Below, piece after piece: positions 8,717-16,238 of a stretch of DNA of 42,149 bases. The stretch lies in IMG/VR virus record IMGVR_UViG_3300030102_007769, positions 1 through 42,149 of that record; one strand, 5' to 3'. Source of the DNA: a virus. The notes beneath the pieces were generated by a model, which saw only the letters and a list, made by a program, of their open reading frames with translations, had not been told where the DNA came from and searched no databases. Made by a program: the position numbers and the translations under genes. Numbering within the stretch: the first letter of the stretch is position 1; the number at the start of each line of letters is the position of its first letter.

Positions 8717-9491
8717 CGTAAATACATCTAACTACAGGTATTTTCAAATTATTAGCCTTATGAAAATCTAAATCAAACTCTAAAGATTCTTTTTCACTAT
8801 TCCACCTATATCCGCAATGACCAAAATGCTTATGTTGATATTCGACTTTCCTTTTGCCTATTTTGTCATTCAGCCAAGTGAAATGTTTTATTATCGCTAC
8901 AGACTCTGGTATGACTGTTAGACTTTCAACATCGTCATATTTTATATACTTATTATCAAATATATAACAAATGTCATTATCCCAATAAAATTTATCTAAC
9001 TCAATAAAGTTTTCTAGTTCTGGGATAACTATTTTTGTTTTAAATATTCTTGGAGGACAAAAAGGTTCCTCTAAGTAGTGATCAGTATCGAATACATAAT
9101 TTCTTAAGCTTACTTTAAATAAGTTTTTGCTAGAACTTTCTACATACTTTTGTATTTCTTCAATATCTCGTTTAGTATAAAACTCATCAGAGTCAACTAG
9201 CCATACGTAATCTAAATTATATTTTTTTAGATTGTCTAGAGCTAAATTTCTAGCATCGGCTTCTGATATAAACTTAGGAGAGTCTACTAAATATTTAAGT
9301 TCACCAGAACTAACTAATTCTCTTAGTATATCAGTAGTGCCATCCTCAAATGAATCTATACTCTTATACTCAGCAAAAGGGACAGATACAGCAGAAACAA
9401 CACAGTTTTGATCCTGTAAGAATGGTCTTATTGAATCAAGGGTATAATCTTCTGTATTATACCCACAATATATTATCCCGTATTTTTTCAT
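8709..9491 (-). CDS. Glycosyltransferase family 2-like protein
   Basis: A 260-residue protein from the ATG at 9491, which forms an ATGA overlap with the stop of the upstream gene; an earlier in-frame TTG at 9503 is less likely. GT-A features: E-A-D-A-R-N-L-A-L (77-85), resembling the GT2 stretch that packs against the donor, and W-L-V-D-S-D-E-F-Y (97-105) with a D-S-D metal motif. The C-terminal half contains several His/Trp pairs near H-K-H-F-G-H. Donor and acceptor unknown. Confidence 0.7.
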   Translation of the reverse strand: MKKYGIIYCGYNTEDYTLDSIRPFLQDQNCVVSAVSVPFAEYKSIDSFEDGTTDILRELVSSGELKYLVDSPKFISEADARNLALDNLKKYNLDYVWLVDSDEFYTKRDIEEIQKYVESSSKNLFKVSLRNYVFDTDHYLEEPFCPPRIFKTKIVIPELENFIELDKFYWDNDICYIFDNKYIKYDDVESLTVIPESVAIIKHFTWLNDKIGKRKVEYQHKHFGHCGYRWNSEKESLEFDLDFHKANNLKIPVVRCIYDD

Positions 9492-10264
9492 AAAGTAGGC
9501 CAAAGTGGTATTGGTAAATTGTGTGGTTGTTTTCTGGGATCTCCAGATTTTATCTCTTCTGCTTTAAAATCTGCTGAGTCTGTGCCAGTTTTTCTTTTAT
9601 GCCAGATTTTACCCCAAAAGTTTCTATTTAAATTATTTTTATCTTCTAGGTCAAGGTATCCCAAGTGAATTATTTTAGGTTCATACTCGGAAAAAGGAAC
9701 TCTCCCTATGCATGGAATTAACTGACCCTTATCATCAATTAGTTCACAAGTATCGCTTTTTTCAGGATCAAAAGTGCCGTCTTTTTTTAATGAGAAGTTT
9801 ACAGCACCTCTGTTAGTTCCGTCTCTAGTATGAATATACCATTTATAACCTATATTAACAAAGCTATGAACGTCTTCATAGAGGTCTATTGTGGGCAACA
9901 TTATACTACAGGCAAAATCATGTCTGTTAATTTCGGCAAACAACTCTTGAAATGTATATTTCGATCCAGAGATTCTTTCGTCTAAATCTACTTGCATAAC
10001 ACAATTGTAACTGCACAATTTAAGACCCGCGTCTTTTAGTTCTCCATCCCAATATAAGTCTTTGTCTGGATCTATATCCGTAGAAGTGATTTTTACACGA
10101 TCAAAAAAAGTTGTTTTGTTTATTTCTGCCTTAACTTCTTCAGTTTGATTTTGCAGTGTGCTTATAACCACTTCGTCAACATAATAAAACCAATTCTCAA
10201 AAACTTCTTGTAGGCAGAAGTTAAAATTATGCAAATTAAATACTGTAGTATAAAGAGAAATCAT
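9488..10264 (-). CDS. Glycosyltransferase family 2-like protein
   Basis: A 258-residue protein. The N-terminus (I-S-L-Y-T-T-V-F-N) and the Y-V-D-E-V-V-I-S strand resemble the first beta-alpha units of GT2 enzymes. Q-V-D-L-D-E-R (91-97) supplies the D-L-D metal-binding motif. The C-terminus has a Trp-rich stretch (F-W-G-K-I-W-H-K-R). The ATG overlaps the stop of the upstream gene by one base. Family-level call only; substrate not inferable. Confidence 0.68.
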   Translation of the reverse strand: MISLYTTVFNLHNFNFCLQEVFENWFYYVDEVVISTLQNQTEEVKAEINKTTFFDRVKITSTDIDPDKDLYWDGELKDAGLKLCSYNCVMQVDLDERISGSKYTFQELFAEINRHDFACSIMLPTIDLYEDVHSFVNIGYKWYIHTRDGTNRGAVNFSLKKDGTFDPEKSDTCELIDDKGQLIPCIGRVPFSEYEPKIIHLGYLDLEDKNNLNRNFWGKIWHKRKTGTDSADFKAEEIKSGDPRKQPHNLPIPLWPTL

Positions 10265-11103
10265 TAAAACTTTATTTTTTTAAAGCAACTAAAGTCATGC
10301 CTGTCTACAATTCCAATTTTTTGACCCAATATTTTATATCTATACCAGTCATTTAAAAATTTATCAAAATTTATACACTCCCTAATCACTGAGCTTAACC
10401 TAGTAGTAAAACACTTTTCCACAGAATTTATATCATAAGGGTCAAATCCTAGTCTAAGTATTTCTTTAAATAGCTTTTCTCTATTTTCATATCTTTTAAT
10501 AACGAGTTCTTTGTCGTTTTCAAAACCTAACAACAAATGATTTGTATTAGGAAATAGATAATATTTCATATTGTGTTCCACAAAATGAAATGGGTTCATT
10601 CTTTTTTCAGATCTAATATTTTTTTGATATTCTTTTTTCCAGAAATTTTGATTGCTTAATTCAATCGTATTAGAACACCCTACTATACCTTCATGTGGAT
10701 TATTAACAAATGCTGTTTGTTCTTTTAGTTTGAACATAAATCTTTTATTGTAAAGATAAGTCCCATCTACTCCTAAATCATCTAAATCAGCGCATAATTT
10801 TTTTAGGGATTTTGTAAACTCAGGAGATAGTCTCTCAAGAGTATCTATAGTGAGAAACCAATCGCCAATTTTCATTGGGCCTTGATAAATGCAATGATTT
10901 CTACTGAAATCCATTCTATTGCACCATCTTGTGTAGATAATATCTCCCTCACCTTTTACTGAATCAAGGTATTCCGCACCTTCATCTATGGGGTAATGAA
11001 ATGTCCATACCAATCCATCAAAAGAGTCTTTGATAGGTTCAATCAGTTCCTCAAGATCATTTTTATGACCTTTGCTCGTTATACCTATCAGCCATAGTTT
11101 CAT
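10264..11103 (-). CDS. Putative glycosyltransferase, first gene of the glycan cassette
   Basis: A 279-residue protein and the first gene read after the hairpin at 11113-11145. It has a GT-A-like core with S-R-N-H (67-70) and D-W-F-L-T-I-D-T-L-E (81-90), where a D-x-D-like acidic cluster follows a hydrophobic strand. The match to GT2 is weaker than for its neighbours, so the call rests on this motif plus position in a cluster of transferases. Its ATG lies 9 bases from the hairpin, so the stem may influence its expression. Confidence 0.55.
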   Translation of the reverse strand: MKLWLIGITSKGHKNDLEELIEPIKDSFDGLVWTFHYPIDEGAEYLDSVKGEGDIIYTRWCNRMDFSRNHCIYQGPMKIGDWFLTIDTLERLSPEFTKSLKKLCADLDDLGVDGTYLYNKRFMFKLKEQTAFVNNPHEGIVGCSNTIELSNQNFWKKEYQKNIRSEKRMNPFHFVEHNMKYYLFPNTNHLLLGFENDKELVIKRYENREKLFKEILRLGFDPYDINSVEKCFTTRLSSVIRECINFDKFLNDWYRYKILGQKIGIVDRHDFSCFKKIKF

Positions 11104-11112
11104 AACGCATAA

Positions 11113-11145
11113 AAACCTCTGGGTCTAAAGGTGACCCAGAGGTTT
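11113..11145 (-). terminator. Perfect 13-bp hairpin, probable intrinsic terminator
   Basis: The arms 11113-11125 and 11133-11145 are perfect inverted repeats (AAACCTCTGGGTC / GACCCAGAGGTTT) with a 7-nt loop. Read leftward, the second arm is followed by a run of five T residues and then the ATG of the first glycan gene. This fits a terminator for the RNR unit coming from the right, or an attenuator setting expression of the glycan cassette. The plus-strand side has only a three-base T-run, so it is probably one-directional. Confidence 0.75.
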
Positions 11146-11211
11146 ACTATGACCTCAAGGAAATAAATCCTCGACCTGTCATATTGTAAGATAGAGACCT
11201 TATTATGTCAA

Positions 11212-11322
11212 CTATTCTTGAACAATCTCTTCACTAATTTTGCCTAATATATAGGCTAGGGTTTCATCAGTGTTTGTGTCAGGACTTATATCCTCCTCTA
11301 TTATAGTGTCTAGGTCAGTCAT
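11212..11322 (-). CDS. 36-residue acidic small protein at the end of the RNR operon
   Basis: A short ORF, ATG at 11322 to TAG at 11212, in the 256-bp gap between nrdA and the glycan cassette. The peptide is acidic (M-T-D-L-D-T-I-I-E-E-D at the start, K-I-S-E-E-I-V-Q-E at the end) and amphipathic. An AGAAAG stretch lies seven bases before the ATG and could act as a ribosome-binding site. Same strand as nrdA, 37 bases downstream of it and before the hairpin terminator, so it would be the last gene of that transcript. Function unknown; a modulator of RNR is only a guess. Confidence 0.45.
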   Translation of the reverse strand: MTDLDTIIEEDISPDTNTDETLAYILGKISEEIVQE

Positions 11323-11359
11323 AGTATGACTTTCTACACGCAAATTTTACAAAAGGGAA

Positions 11360-13006
11360 TTAACCCTCACAAGAAGAGCAATTTAAAATGGATCTAGCTA
11401 GCTCTTGACTAGGATTAGCACTTCTTTGGTAGTAAAAACTTTTCACTCCTTGCTCCCAGCCAAATATTAGTAATTCGCTAACTTGTTTCGCTGGACACTT
11501 AGGTGAAATCATTACGTTTAGGCTCTGACCCTGATCAATATATTTTTGCCTTTGAGCAGCTTGTATCACAATTTCTTTTTGAGATATCTCGCCAAAAGTC
11601 TTAAACACATCTTTCTCTTGATCAGAAAGAAAATCTAGATGTTGAACAGACCCCCCTTTAACTAATATAGATTTCCAAGTAGTAGCATTGTTTTTACCCT
11701 TCTGTTCTAAAAGGTCTTCTAGATATGGATTTTTGTATGTAAATTTACCCTTAGCTAAATCTTTAGTAAAATAATTACTATTTAAGGGTTCAATAGAAGG
11801 GGAAACTTGGCCCAGAATAAAAGAACTAGAGGTAGTGGGTGCTATAGCCATTGTAGTCATGTTTCTCCTACCATATCCTCTAAGATACTCTGGCTCGCCA
11901 AACTCTTCTGCTAATTTGTGAGTAGCTCTATCACATCTCTCTCTAATAATATTATGAACTTCTGCATTTAGGAACTGAGCCTCTAATCCTTCAAATGGAA
12001 TCATTTTGGATTGTAAGAGTGAGTGCCAGCCAAGAACACCAACTCCGATAGCTCTTTGTCTTTTAGCAAAATTATGGCAAGACTTCATGAACGGTATGTT
12101 TTCTGTCTTGTAGATATACTCTTCCATGACAGCATCTAAGAACTGAACTAAAGTCTCAACGGCATCAGTTTCTTTTATTTCATCCCATCTAAGCAAATTT
12201 AGGGAAGAAAGACAGCAGACAAAGGACTCATCCTCTGAAGAGTGCAATGATATTTCACTGCAAAGATTAGAGGCATGGATTTTGAGTCCCTTGTCTTTAT
12301 ATGCCTGTGGAGCATTGTTGTTGGCGTTGTCTGTAAAAAATATATATGGGTATCCTGTTTCAAATCTCTTTTTTATGATGTTGGCCCAAACTTTACGCTT
12401 GTCTTTGTCTCCATCAACCATCGACTGCATCCATTTATCATCAATACAAACAGCAAATGACATTTCTTGAATTGGATTACCTTCGCTCCTAATCATCAGA
12501 AACTCATCAATATCAGGATGATCAACAGGAAGATATGCAGCAAAAGATCCTCTCCTCACATGACCCTGCGATACTATGGAGGCGACTTTATCGAAAAGCT
12601 CCATAAAATAAACTGCCCCAGCAGAAGTCCCACCAACGCTGATAGCTTTTCCTCTCGCCCTAAGATCACCAAAGTAACCAGAGGTGCCAGAGCCATGCTT
12701 GGTCTGCATTCCAACTTCAGCCTGTTTTCTTAAAATAGAGTCCATCTTGTCATTGATGAAAACCCCATTGCAGGATATTGGAAGACCTCTATCTCTTCCA
12801 AAATTAGACCAAACAGGACTAGCTAGGGAATAGAACCCACGCTTCATGTAGTCCTCAAATTTATCTGCAAAGCCCCCCTGTCTGAGATATTTCTCAGCAG
12901 CTTCTGCTATGTTCCTAATCCTCTTTTTAGCTGTTTCTCCTTTTCTAAGGTATCCTCTTTCAAGAAATTGTTTTGAATCGTCGTTTAGCCAATAATAGTC
13001 TTTCAT
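11360..13006 (-). CDS. nrdA: Ribonucleotide reductase class I, large (alpha) subunit
   Basis: A 548-residue catalytic subunit reducing ribonucleoside diphosphates to deoxy forms. The active site is complete: C79 (P-I-S-C-N) and C264 (V-C-C-L-S-S-L-N-L) as the redox pair, N247-x-C249-x-E251 as the catalytic triad, Y525-Y526 for radical transfer, and a C-terminal C-S-S-C pair (543/546) for re-reduction by thioredoxin or glutaredoxin. It is about 200 residues shorter than E. coli NrdA; the missing part is the N-terminal ATP-cone, so overall-activity inhibition by dATP is probably absent. The ATG overlaps the nrdB stop by one base. Confidence 0.95.
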   Translation of the reverse strand: MKDYYWLNDDSKQFLERGYLRKGETAKKRIRNIAEAAEKYLRQGGFADKFEDYMKRGFYSLASPVWSNFGRDRGLPISCNGVFINDKMDSILRKQAEVGMQTKHGSGTSGYFGDLRARGKAISVGGTSAGAVYFMELFDKVASIVSQGHVRRGSFAAYLPVDHPDIDEFLMIRSEGNPIQEMSFAVCIDDKWMQSMVDGDKDKRKVWANIIKKRFETGYPYIFFTDNANNNAPQAYKDKGLKIHASNLCSEISLHSSEDESFVCCLSSLNLLRWDEIKETDAVETLVQFLDAVMEEYIYKTENIPFMKSCHNFAKRQRAIGVGVLGWHSLLQSKMIPFEGLEAQFLNAEVHNIIRERCDRATHKLAEEFGEPEYLRGYGRRNMTTMAIAPTTSSSFILGQVSPSIEPLNSNYFTKDLAKGKFTYKNPYLEDLLEQKGKNNATTWKSILVKGGSVQHLDFLSDQEKDVFKTFGEISQKEIVIQAAQRQKYIDQGQSLNVMISPKCPAKQVSELLIFGWEQGVKSFYYQRSANPSQELARSILNCSSCEG

Positions 13007-13977
13007 TAGAATAGATCGTCTGCGTCAAATGTTTGCGAGTTTTTCGCGTATTCTACGGGTCGAGTATGGAAAAAGTCTGTAGCATTATTGCCAAGCAATT
13101 CTTCCTCAAACCAGATTGTATTGACTAAGATTTTTTTGTCAACATCAAATGCTGGTCTAAATCCAATTTGTTCTAATGACTCATTGATTCTGTTCTTGAT
13201 AAATTCTTTTAAAATAGGCGCACTTATGCCTTTTTCATTATATCCGTTAACCATCCAATCAACAATTTGCGACTCTGCTTTAAATGCAGCATGAGATTCC
13301 TTAATTATTCTCTCCTCTAACTCCTCGTTAAAAAGCTCTGGGTGCTCATTTCTGATAGTATTGATAATCTTAATACCTGCCAAAGCATGAATATTTTCCT
13401 CGTTCCTAGTATATTTGACCTGCTGACCAGTATCCTTTAGCACGTTTCTATATCTATTGAACCAGTTGATTACATAAAACTGGCTAAATAAGGACACATT
13501 CTCTACAAAAAGAGTAAATAAAATAAGAGAGTAAACATACTGCTGCTTTGAGTCCTTGTAGAACTTATGGTTGTATTTTCTTAAATAATTAACCCTACCC
13601 TCAATAAAGTCTAGCTTAAGATTTTGCTCAAAAACATCCTCTAATCCTAAAACCTTGAGAAGCCTCTCATAAGCGTTATTGTGAATAACCTCAACATTAG
13701 CCATTACAAACCCAAGGTCTGAAAGACTAGGATGAGGCAGATTATCACCCAATTTACTCCAGAACTTCTTAACAGCGACCTCTATCTGCCCTATTGCAGA
13801 TAGCGTCCTGATAATCATTTCCCTCTCAGTGTCATTCAGCTCAACAGAGAAATCTTGCACATCGCTGGTAAAGCTAAACTCCTTATCTGTCCAAAACCCA
13901 TTATGCATCGCCTCAATAAACTCCTGCGCCCAAGGGTAGTGGTCAGGCTTCCTAGATACTTGTTCTTCAAAAATCAT
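13006..13977 (-). CDS. nrdB: Ribonucleotide reductase class I, small (beta) subunit
   Basis: A 323-residue ferritin-like radical-generating subunit. Ligand and radical residues can be placed: E66 (I-G-Q-I-E), E96-x-x-H99, Y103 as the likely radical tyrosine (E-V-I-H-N-N-A-Y), E159 (F-V-E-N) and E194-x-x-H197 (N-E-E-N-I-H). The first ligand appears to be Glu rather than the Asp of E. coli NrdB, as in some environmental lineages. The C-terminus, F-D-A-D-D-L-F, fits the tail that docks on NrdA. First gene of the leftward RNR transcript, facing the divergent control region; a GTGTAA motif lies 15 bases before its ATG. Confidence 0.95.
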   Translation of the reverse strand: MIFEEQVSRKPDHYPWAQEFIEAMHNGFWTDKEFSFTSDVQDFSVELNDTEREMIIRTLSAIGQIEVAVKKFWSKLGDNLPHPSLSDLGFVMANVEVIHNNAYERLLKVLGLEDVFEQNLKLDFIEGRVNYLRKYNHKFYKDSKQQYVYSLILFTLFVENVSLFSQFYVINWFNRYRNVLKDTGQQVKYTRNEENIHALAGIKIINTIRNEHPELFNEELEERIIKESHAAFKAESQIVDWMVNGYNEKGISAPILKEFIKNRINESLEQIGFRPAFDVDKKILVNTIWFEEELLGNNATDFFHTRPVEYAKNSQTFDADDLF

Positions 13978-13986
13978 TTCGTAAAG

Positions 13987-13992
13987 TTACAC
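13987..13992 (-). promoter_or_regulatory. GTGTAA motif upstream of nrdB
   Basis: TTACAC on the plus strand, GTGTAA on the coding strand, beginning 15 bases before the nrdB ATG. One of five exact copies found before minus-strand genes that have a 5' gap. Confidence 0.35.
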
Positions 13993-14064
13993 ATGTTAGA
14001 TTGAGCAAAGAACTGAGTCAATGCCTTTTTCTGAAAAAAATGTCGAAGACATTAAATTAATATG

Positions 14065-14130
14065 AACGTATCCTTAACGTATGGAATATTTATTTAATAA
14101 CGTATCCAATACGTTCGTATCCCATACGTT
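14065..14130. repeat. Array of six AACGTAT-type repeats
   Basis: Copies of AACGTAT or a one-mismatch variant lie at 14065, 14076 and 14099 (forward), within 14108-14115 (reverse), at 14114 (TTCGTATCC, forward) and within 14122-14130 (reverse). The first two are 11 bp apart, one helical turn. 14099-14115 is a perfect 7-3-7 palindrome (AACGTAT-CCA-ATACGTT), and 14114-14130 is a near-perfect one. This is the pattern of an operator or iteron cluster bound by a dimeric protein. Confidence 0.8.
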
Positions 14131-14220
14131 CTATAGAGTAGGGTAAATTACTTTTTTGAGGTGTCAAGAAGAAAATTTTACTTGATTTTTCTAATTTTTA
14201 TTTTATATTAATAATATCTT

Positions 14221-14817
14221 TTGATTGAAGACCTAACAGATTCAGCTCTGACAGAAATGATCAGGCAGGAAAGAAATGAAAAAGCGCTAAATGAGCTTAT
14301 TTCTAGGCATTCTGGCATATACATTGATATGCTTAAGAGATATGGAATAAATTGTCTTACTGAGAATCAAGTCTTTGATATTATGAAAGAAAAAGACTAT
14401 ACGATTTATAGAGCTGCTTTAGAGTATGACGAGAGAAAAGCTAAATTTTCTACTCATTTAGCAAATAAGACAAAATATCTCTGTCTTACGCAGAAGACAA
14501 AAAATAAAAAGAATCGAGTTGTTTCTAACTTTGATGAAATTAATTTTTGTCAAAAAGACAAATCCTCTACTCCTGATGAATCCTGCACAATGAACGACTC
14601 ATTTTCAAGAATACTGAATTTGATAAATAAGCATAAAGACAAGAGATTGAAAATAATTTTTCACGAAAGATATTTTTGTGGAGAAAGAGGCAAACTAAAA
14701 CCTTGGAAGGATGTGGCTAAAAAGATAAATCTTTCCGCACAGGGATGCATAAATATTCATGATAAAGCTGTGAGAGAACTTAATCAGAAAATTGATAATG
14801 AGAAAATTAAATTTTGA
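14221..14817 (+). CDS. RNA polymerase sigma-factor-like protein
   Basis: A 198-residue protein with two sigma-70-like parts. The N-terminal region has L-T-D-S-A-L-T-E-M-I (5-14), I-S-R-H-S-G-I-Y (27-34) and K-A-K-F-S-T-H-L (73-80), which resembles region 2 (F-x-T-Y/H-L). The C-terminal region has P-W-K-D-V-A-K-K-I-N-L-S (161-172), then a recognition-type helix, as in region 4. It would direct host polymerase to phage promoters. The TTG at 14221 is chosen because the conserved-looking N-terminus starts there and a stop lies three codons upstream; no Shine-Dalgarno is visible. An ATG at codon 12 would cut into the domain. Divergence is high, so a sigma-like DNA-binding protein without sigma activity remains possible. 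Confidence 0.65.
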   Translation: MIEDLTDSALTEMIRQERNEKALNELISRHSGIYIDMLKRYGINCLTENQVFDIMKEKDYTIYRAALEYDERKAKFSTHLANKTKYLCLTQKTKNKKNRVVSNFDEINFCQKDKSSTPDESCTMNDSFSRILNLINKHKDKRLKIIFHERYFCGERGKLKPWKDVAKKINLSAQGCINIHDKAVRELNQKIDNEKIKF

Positions 14818-15886
14818 AGGCCCAATAAATTCACTGAGCTTGGGAAATGTTACAGTAAACTTCTTAAGAGAGCTTGAAAAAAGAGATTTAGATATATCGC
14901 TTTATCCTATTGGGGATCAAGGAGATTTCACAGCGTATGATAAAATATCTGATGATTTTAAGTCGTGGGTTTCAAATATAGCAACGTCTAGATTGAAAAA
15001 CCTATGTTCAGAAAACCCATCGCTTAAGATCTGGCATATAAATGGATCAGAAAAACTCCTACCAAATCAATATTTATACACTTTCCATGAGGTTGACTCT
15101 CCTACAGAAGAAGAAGTAAATATTGTTAATATTCAAAAACATGTATTCTTTTCCTCGTCTGAGGCTGCGGAAAATTTCAAGAATAAAGGATGTGAGAATG
15201 TCTCTTACATACCATTGGGATTTGATCCAGATTTTCATGTAACAGAAAAGAAGCACCTTGAAGACACAATTCACTTTGGGTTAGTAGGAAAATTTGAAAG
15301 AAGAAAAAACACTCAAGCTATCATTCAGCTTTGGGCAGATAAATTTGGTAACAATCCTAAATATCAATTATCTTGCTTGGTTTCTAATCCGTTTCTTAAT
15401 CAAGAGCAGATGAATCAAGCAATACAATCATCACTCAGGGGTCAGAATTGGTCTAATATTAACTTTCTACCTCATTTGAAAACTAATTCCGAAATGAACG
15501 ACTTTATCAACTCTATTGATATTGATCTATCGGGGATTTCTAATGGAGAGGGATGGAATTTACCTTCATTTAATGCTACAGCACTAGGAAAATGGTCTAT
15601 AGTTAGTAACTGCACCGCACATAAAGATTGGGCTACAAAAGAAAATTCAATTTTAATTGAACCTGTAGGCAAACAACAATGTTACGACAACTATTTTTTC
15701 AAAGAGGGCCTTCCATTTAATCAGGGACAATATTACAAATTAAAAGGAGATGATATTATAAAGTCATTTGATGAAGCTGTATCCCGTGTGGGTCAACTTA
15801 ACACAGAAGGGACAAAACTTCGTGACAGTTTTACATATTCAAATACTATTGATGAGATTCTTTCACACATGTATAGCGATTCTTGA
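14798..15886 (+). CDS. Glycosyltransferase family 4-like
   Basis: A 362-residue GT-B protein from the ATG at 14798; a TTG two codons earlier is unlikely. It overlaps the sigma-like gene by 20 bp. The C-terminal domain begins G-L-V-G-K-F-E-R-R-K-N (161-171), typical of GT4. The signature region reads N-G-E-G-W-N-L-P-S-F-N, so the EX7E motif is EX7N: E251 is kept and the second Glu is N259. This form may still bind donor or may be less active. It is separated from the main glycan cassette by the RNR genes and lies on the other strand. Confidence 0.75.
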   Translation: MRKLNFEGPINSLSLGNVTVNFLRELEKRDLDISLYPIGDQGDFTAYDKISDDFKSWVSNIATSRLKNLCSENPSLKIWHINGSEKLLPNQYLYTFHEVDSPTEEEVNIVNIQKHVFFSSSEAAENFKNKGCENVSYIPLGFDPDFHVTEKKHLEDTIHFGLVGKFERRKNTQAIIQLWADKFGNNPKYQLSCLVSNPFLNQEQMNQAIQSSLRGQNWSNINFLPHLKTNSEMNDFINSIDIDLSGISNGEGWNLPSFNATALGKWSIVSNCTAHKDWATKENSILIEPVGKQQCYDNYFFKEGLPFNQGQYYKLKGDDIIKSFDEAVSRVGQLNTEGTKLRDSFTYSNTIDEILSHMYSDS

Positions 15887-15914
15887 TTGGTATAGAAATT
15901 GATAATAGATTATT

Positions 15915-16238
15915 ATGTATTATAAACTTAATAAAAAATTCATGGACTACTTTGATCAATTTGAAACTACTAAACACGCTAAAGTTAAAGATAGCGGTGA
16001 TGTTTACGTTGGTGAATTTGAACTAGCTGGCTTCTCAAAAGATGATATTGAAATTTTAGCTACTGATGAAGAACTAAAAATTCATGCAAAGAATAAAGAA
16101 AGAGAAAAAAGATTTAATTTAACATTATATAGCGCTGTATCTATCTCTGATATCTCCTCCGAGACAAAAGATGGATTACTTACAGTTACCATGCCTAAAA
16201 AATGTGTTAGTGAGCGAATAAAAATTAAAGTAAAATAA
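15915..16238 (+). CDS. Small heat shock protein, Hsp20/alpha-crystallin family
   Basis: A 107-residue protein with a compact alpha-crystallin domain: G-E-F-E-L-A-G-F-S-K-D-D-I (33-45), E-L-K-I-H-A (53-58), and the family signature K-D-G-L-L-T-V-T-M-P-K (85-95). The C-terminal extension holds an I-x-I motif (I102-K-I104) that links dimers into oligomers. The N-terminal arm is very short. Hsp20 proteins hold unfolding proteins without ATP, and are frequent in aquatic phages, where roles in capsid assembly or host-protein protection are suggested but not settled. Its stop shares bases with the next start (TAATG). Confidence 0.9.
   Translation: MYYKLNKKFMDYFDQFETTKHAKVKDSGDVYVGEFELAGFSKDDIEILATDEELKIHAKNKEREKRFNLTLYSAVSISDISSETKDGLLTVTMPKKCVSERIKIKVK

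Larger units (their letters stand above)
13978..14220. promoter_or_regulatory. Divergent control region between nrdB and the sigma-like gene
   Basis: 243 bp without a gene, flanked by outward-facing transcription units. It contains the GTGTAA motif near nrdB, a small dyad AATGTC-GAA-GACATT (14039-14053), the AACGTAT repeat array (14065-14130), and a very AT-rich stretch (about 14165-14220) leading into the sigma-like gene. Promoters for both directions must lie here or nearby; no clean sigma-70 -35/-10 pair stands out. A replication-origin role is also conceivable. Confidence 0.6.

Noticed and set aside
2781-11103. DNA hypermodification system as the firm role of the sugar cassette
   Set aside because: No thymidylate-synthase-like, hydroxymethylase or DNA-base glycosyltransferase gene is visible in the window; kept only as an open option.
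11104-11359. tRNA gene in the RNR-glycan gap
   Set aside because: The only strong stem is a simple 13-bp hairpin with a T-run; there is no cloverleaf or CCA end.
14065-14130. Mini CRISPR array
   Set aside because: The repeats are 7-9 bp, in both orientations and with irregular short spacing, and no cas gene is near.
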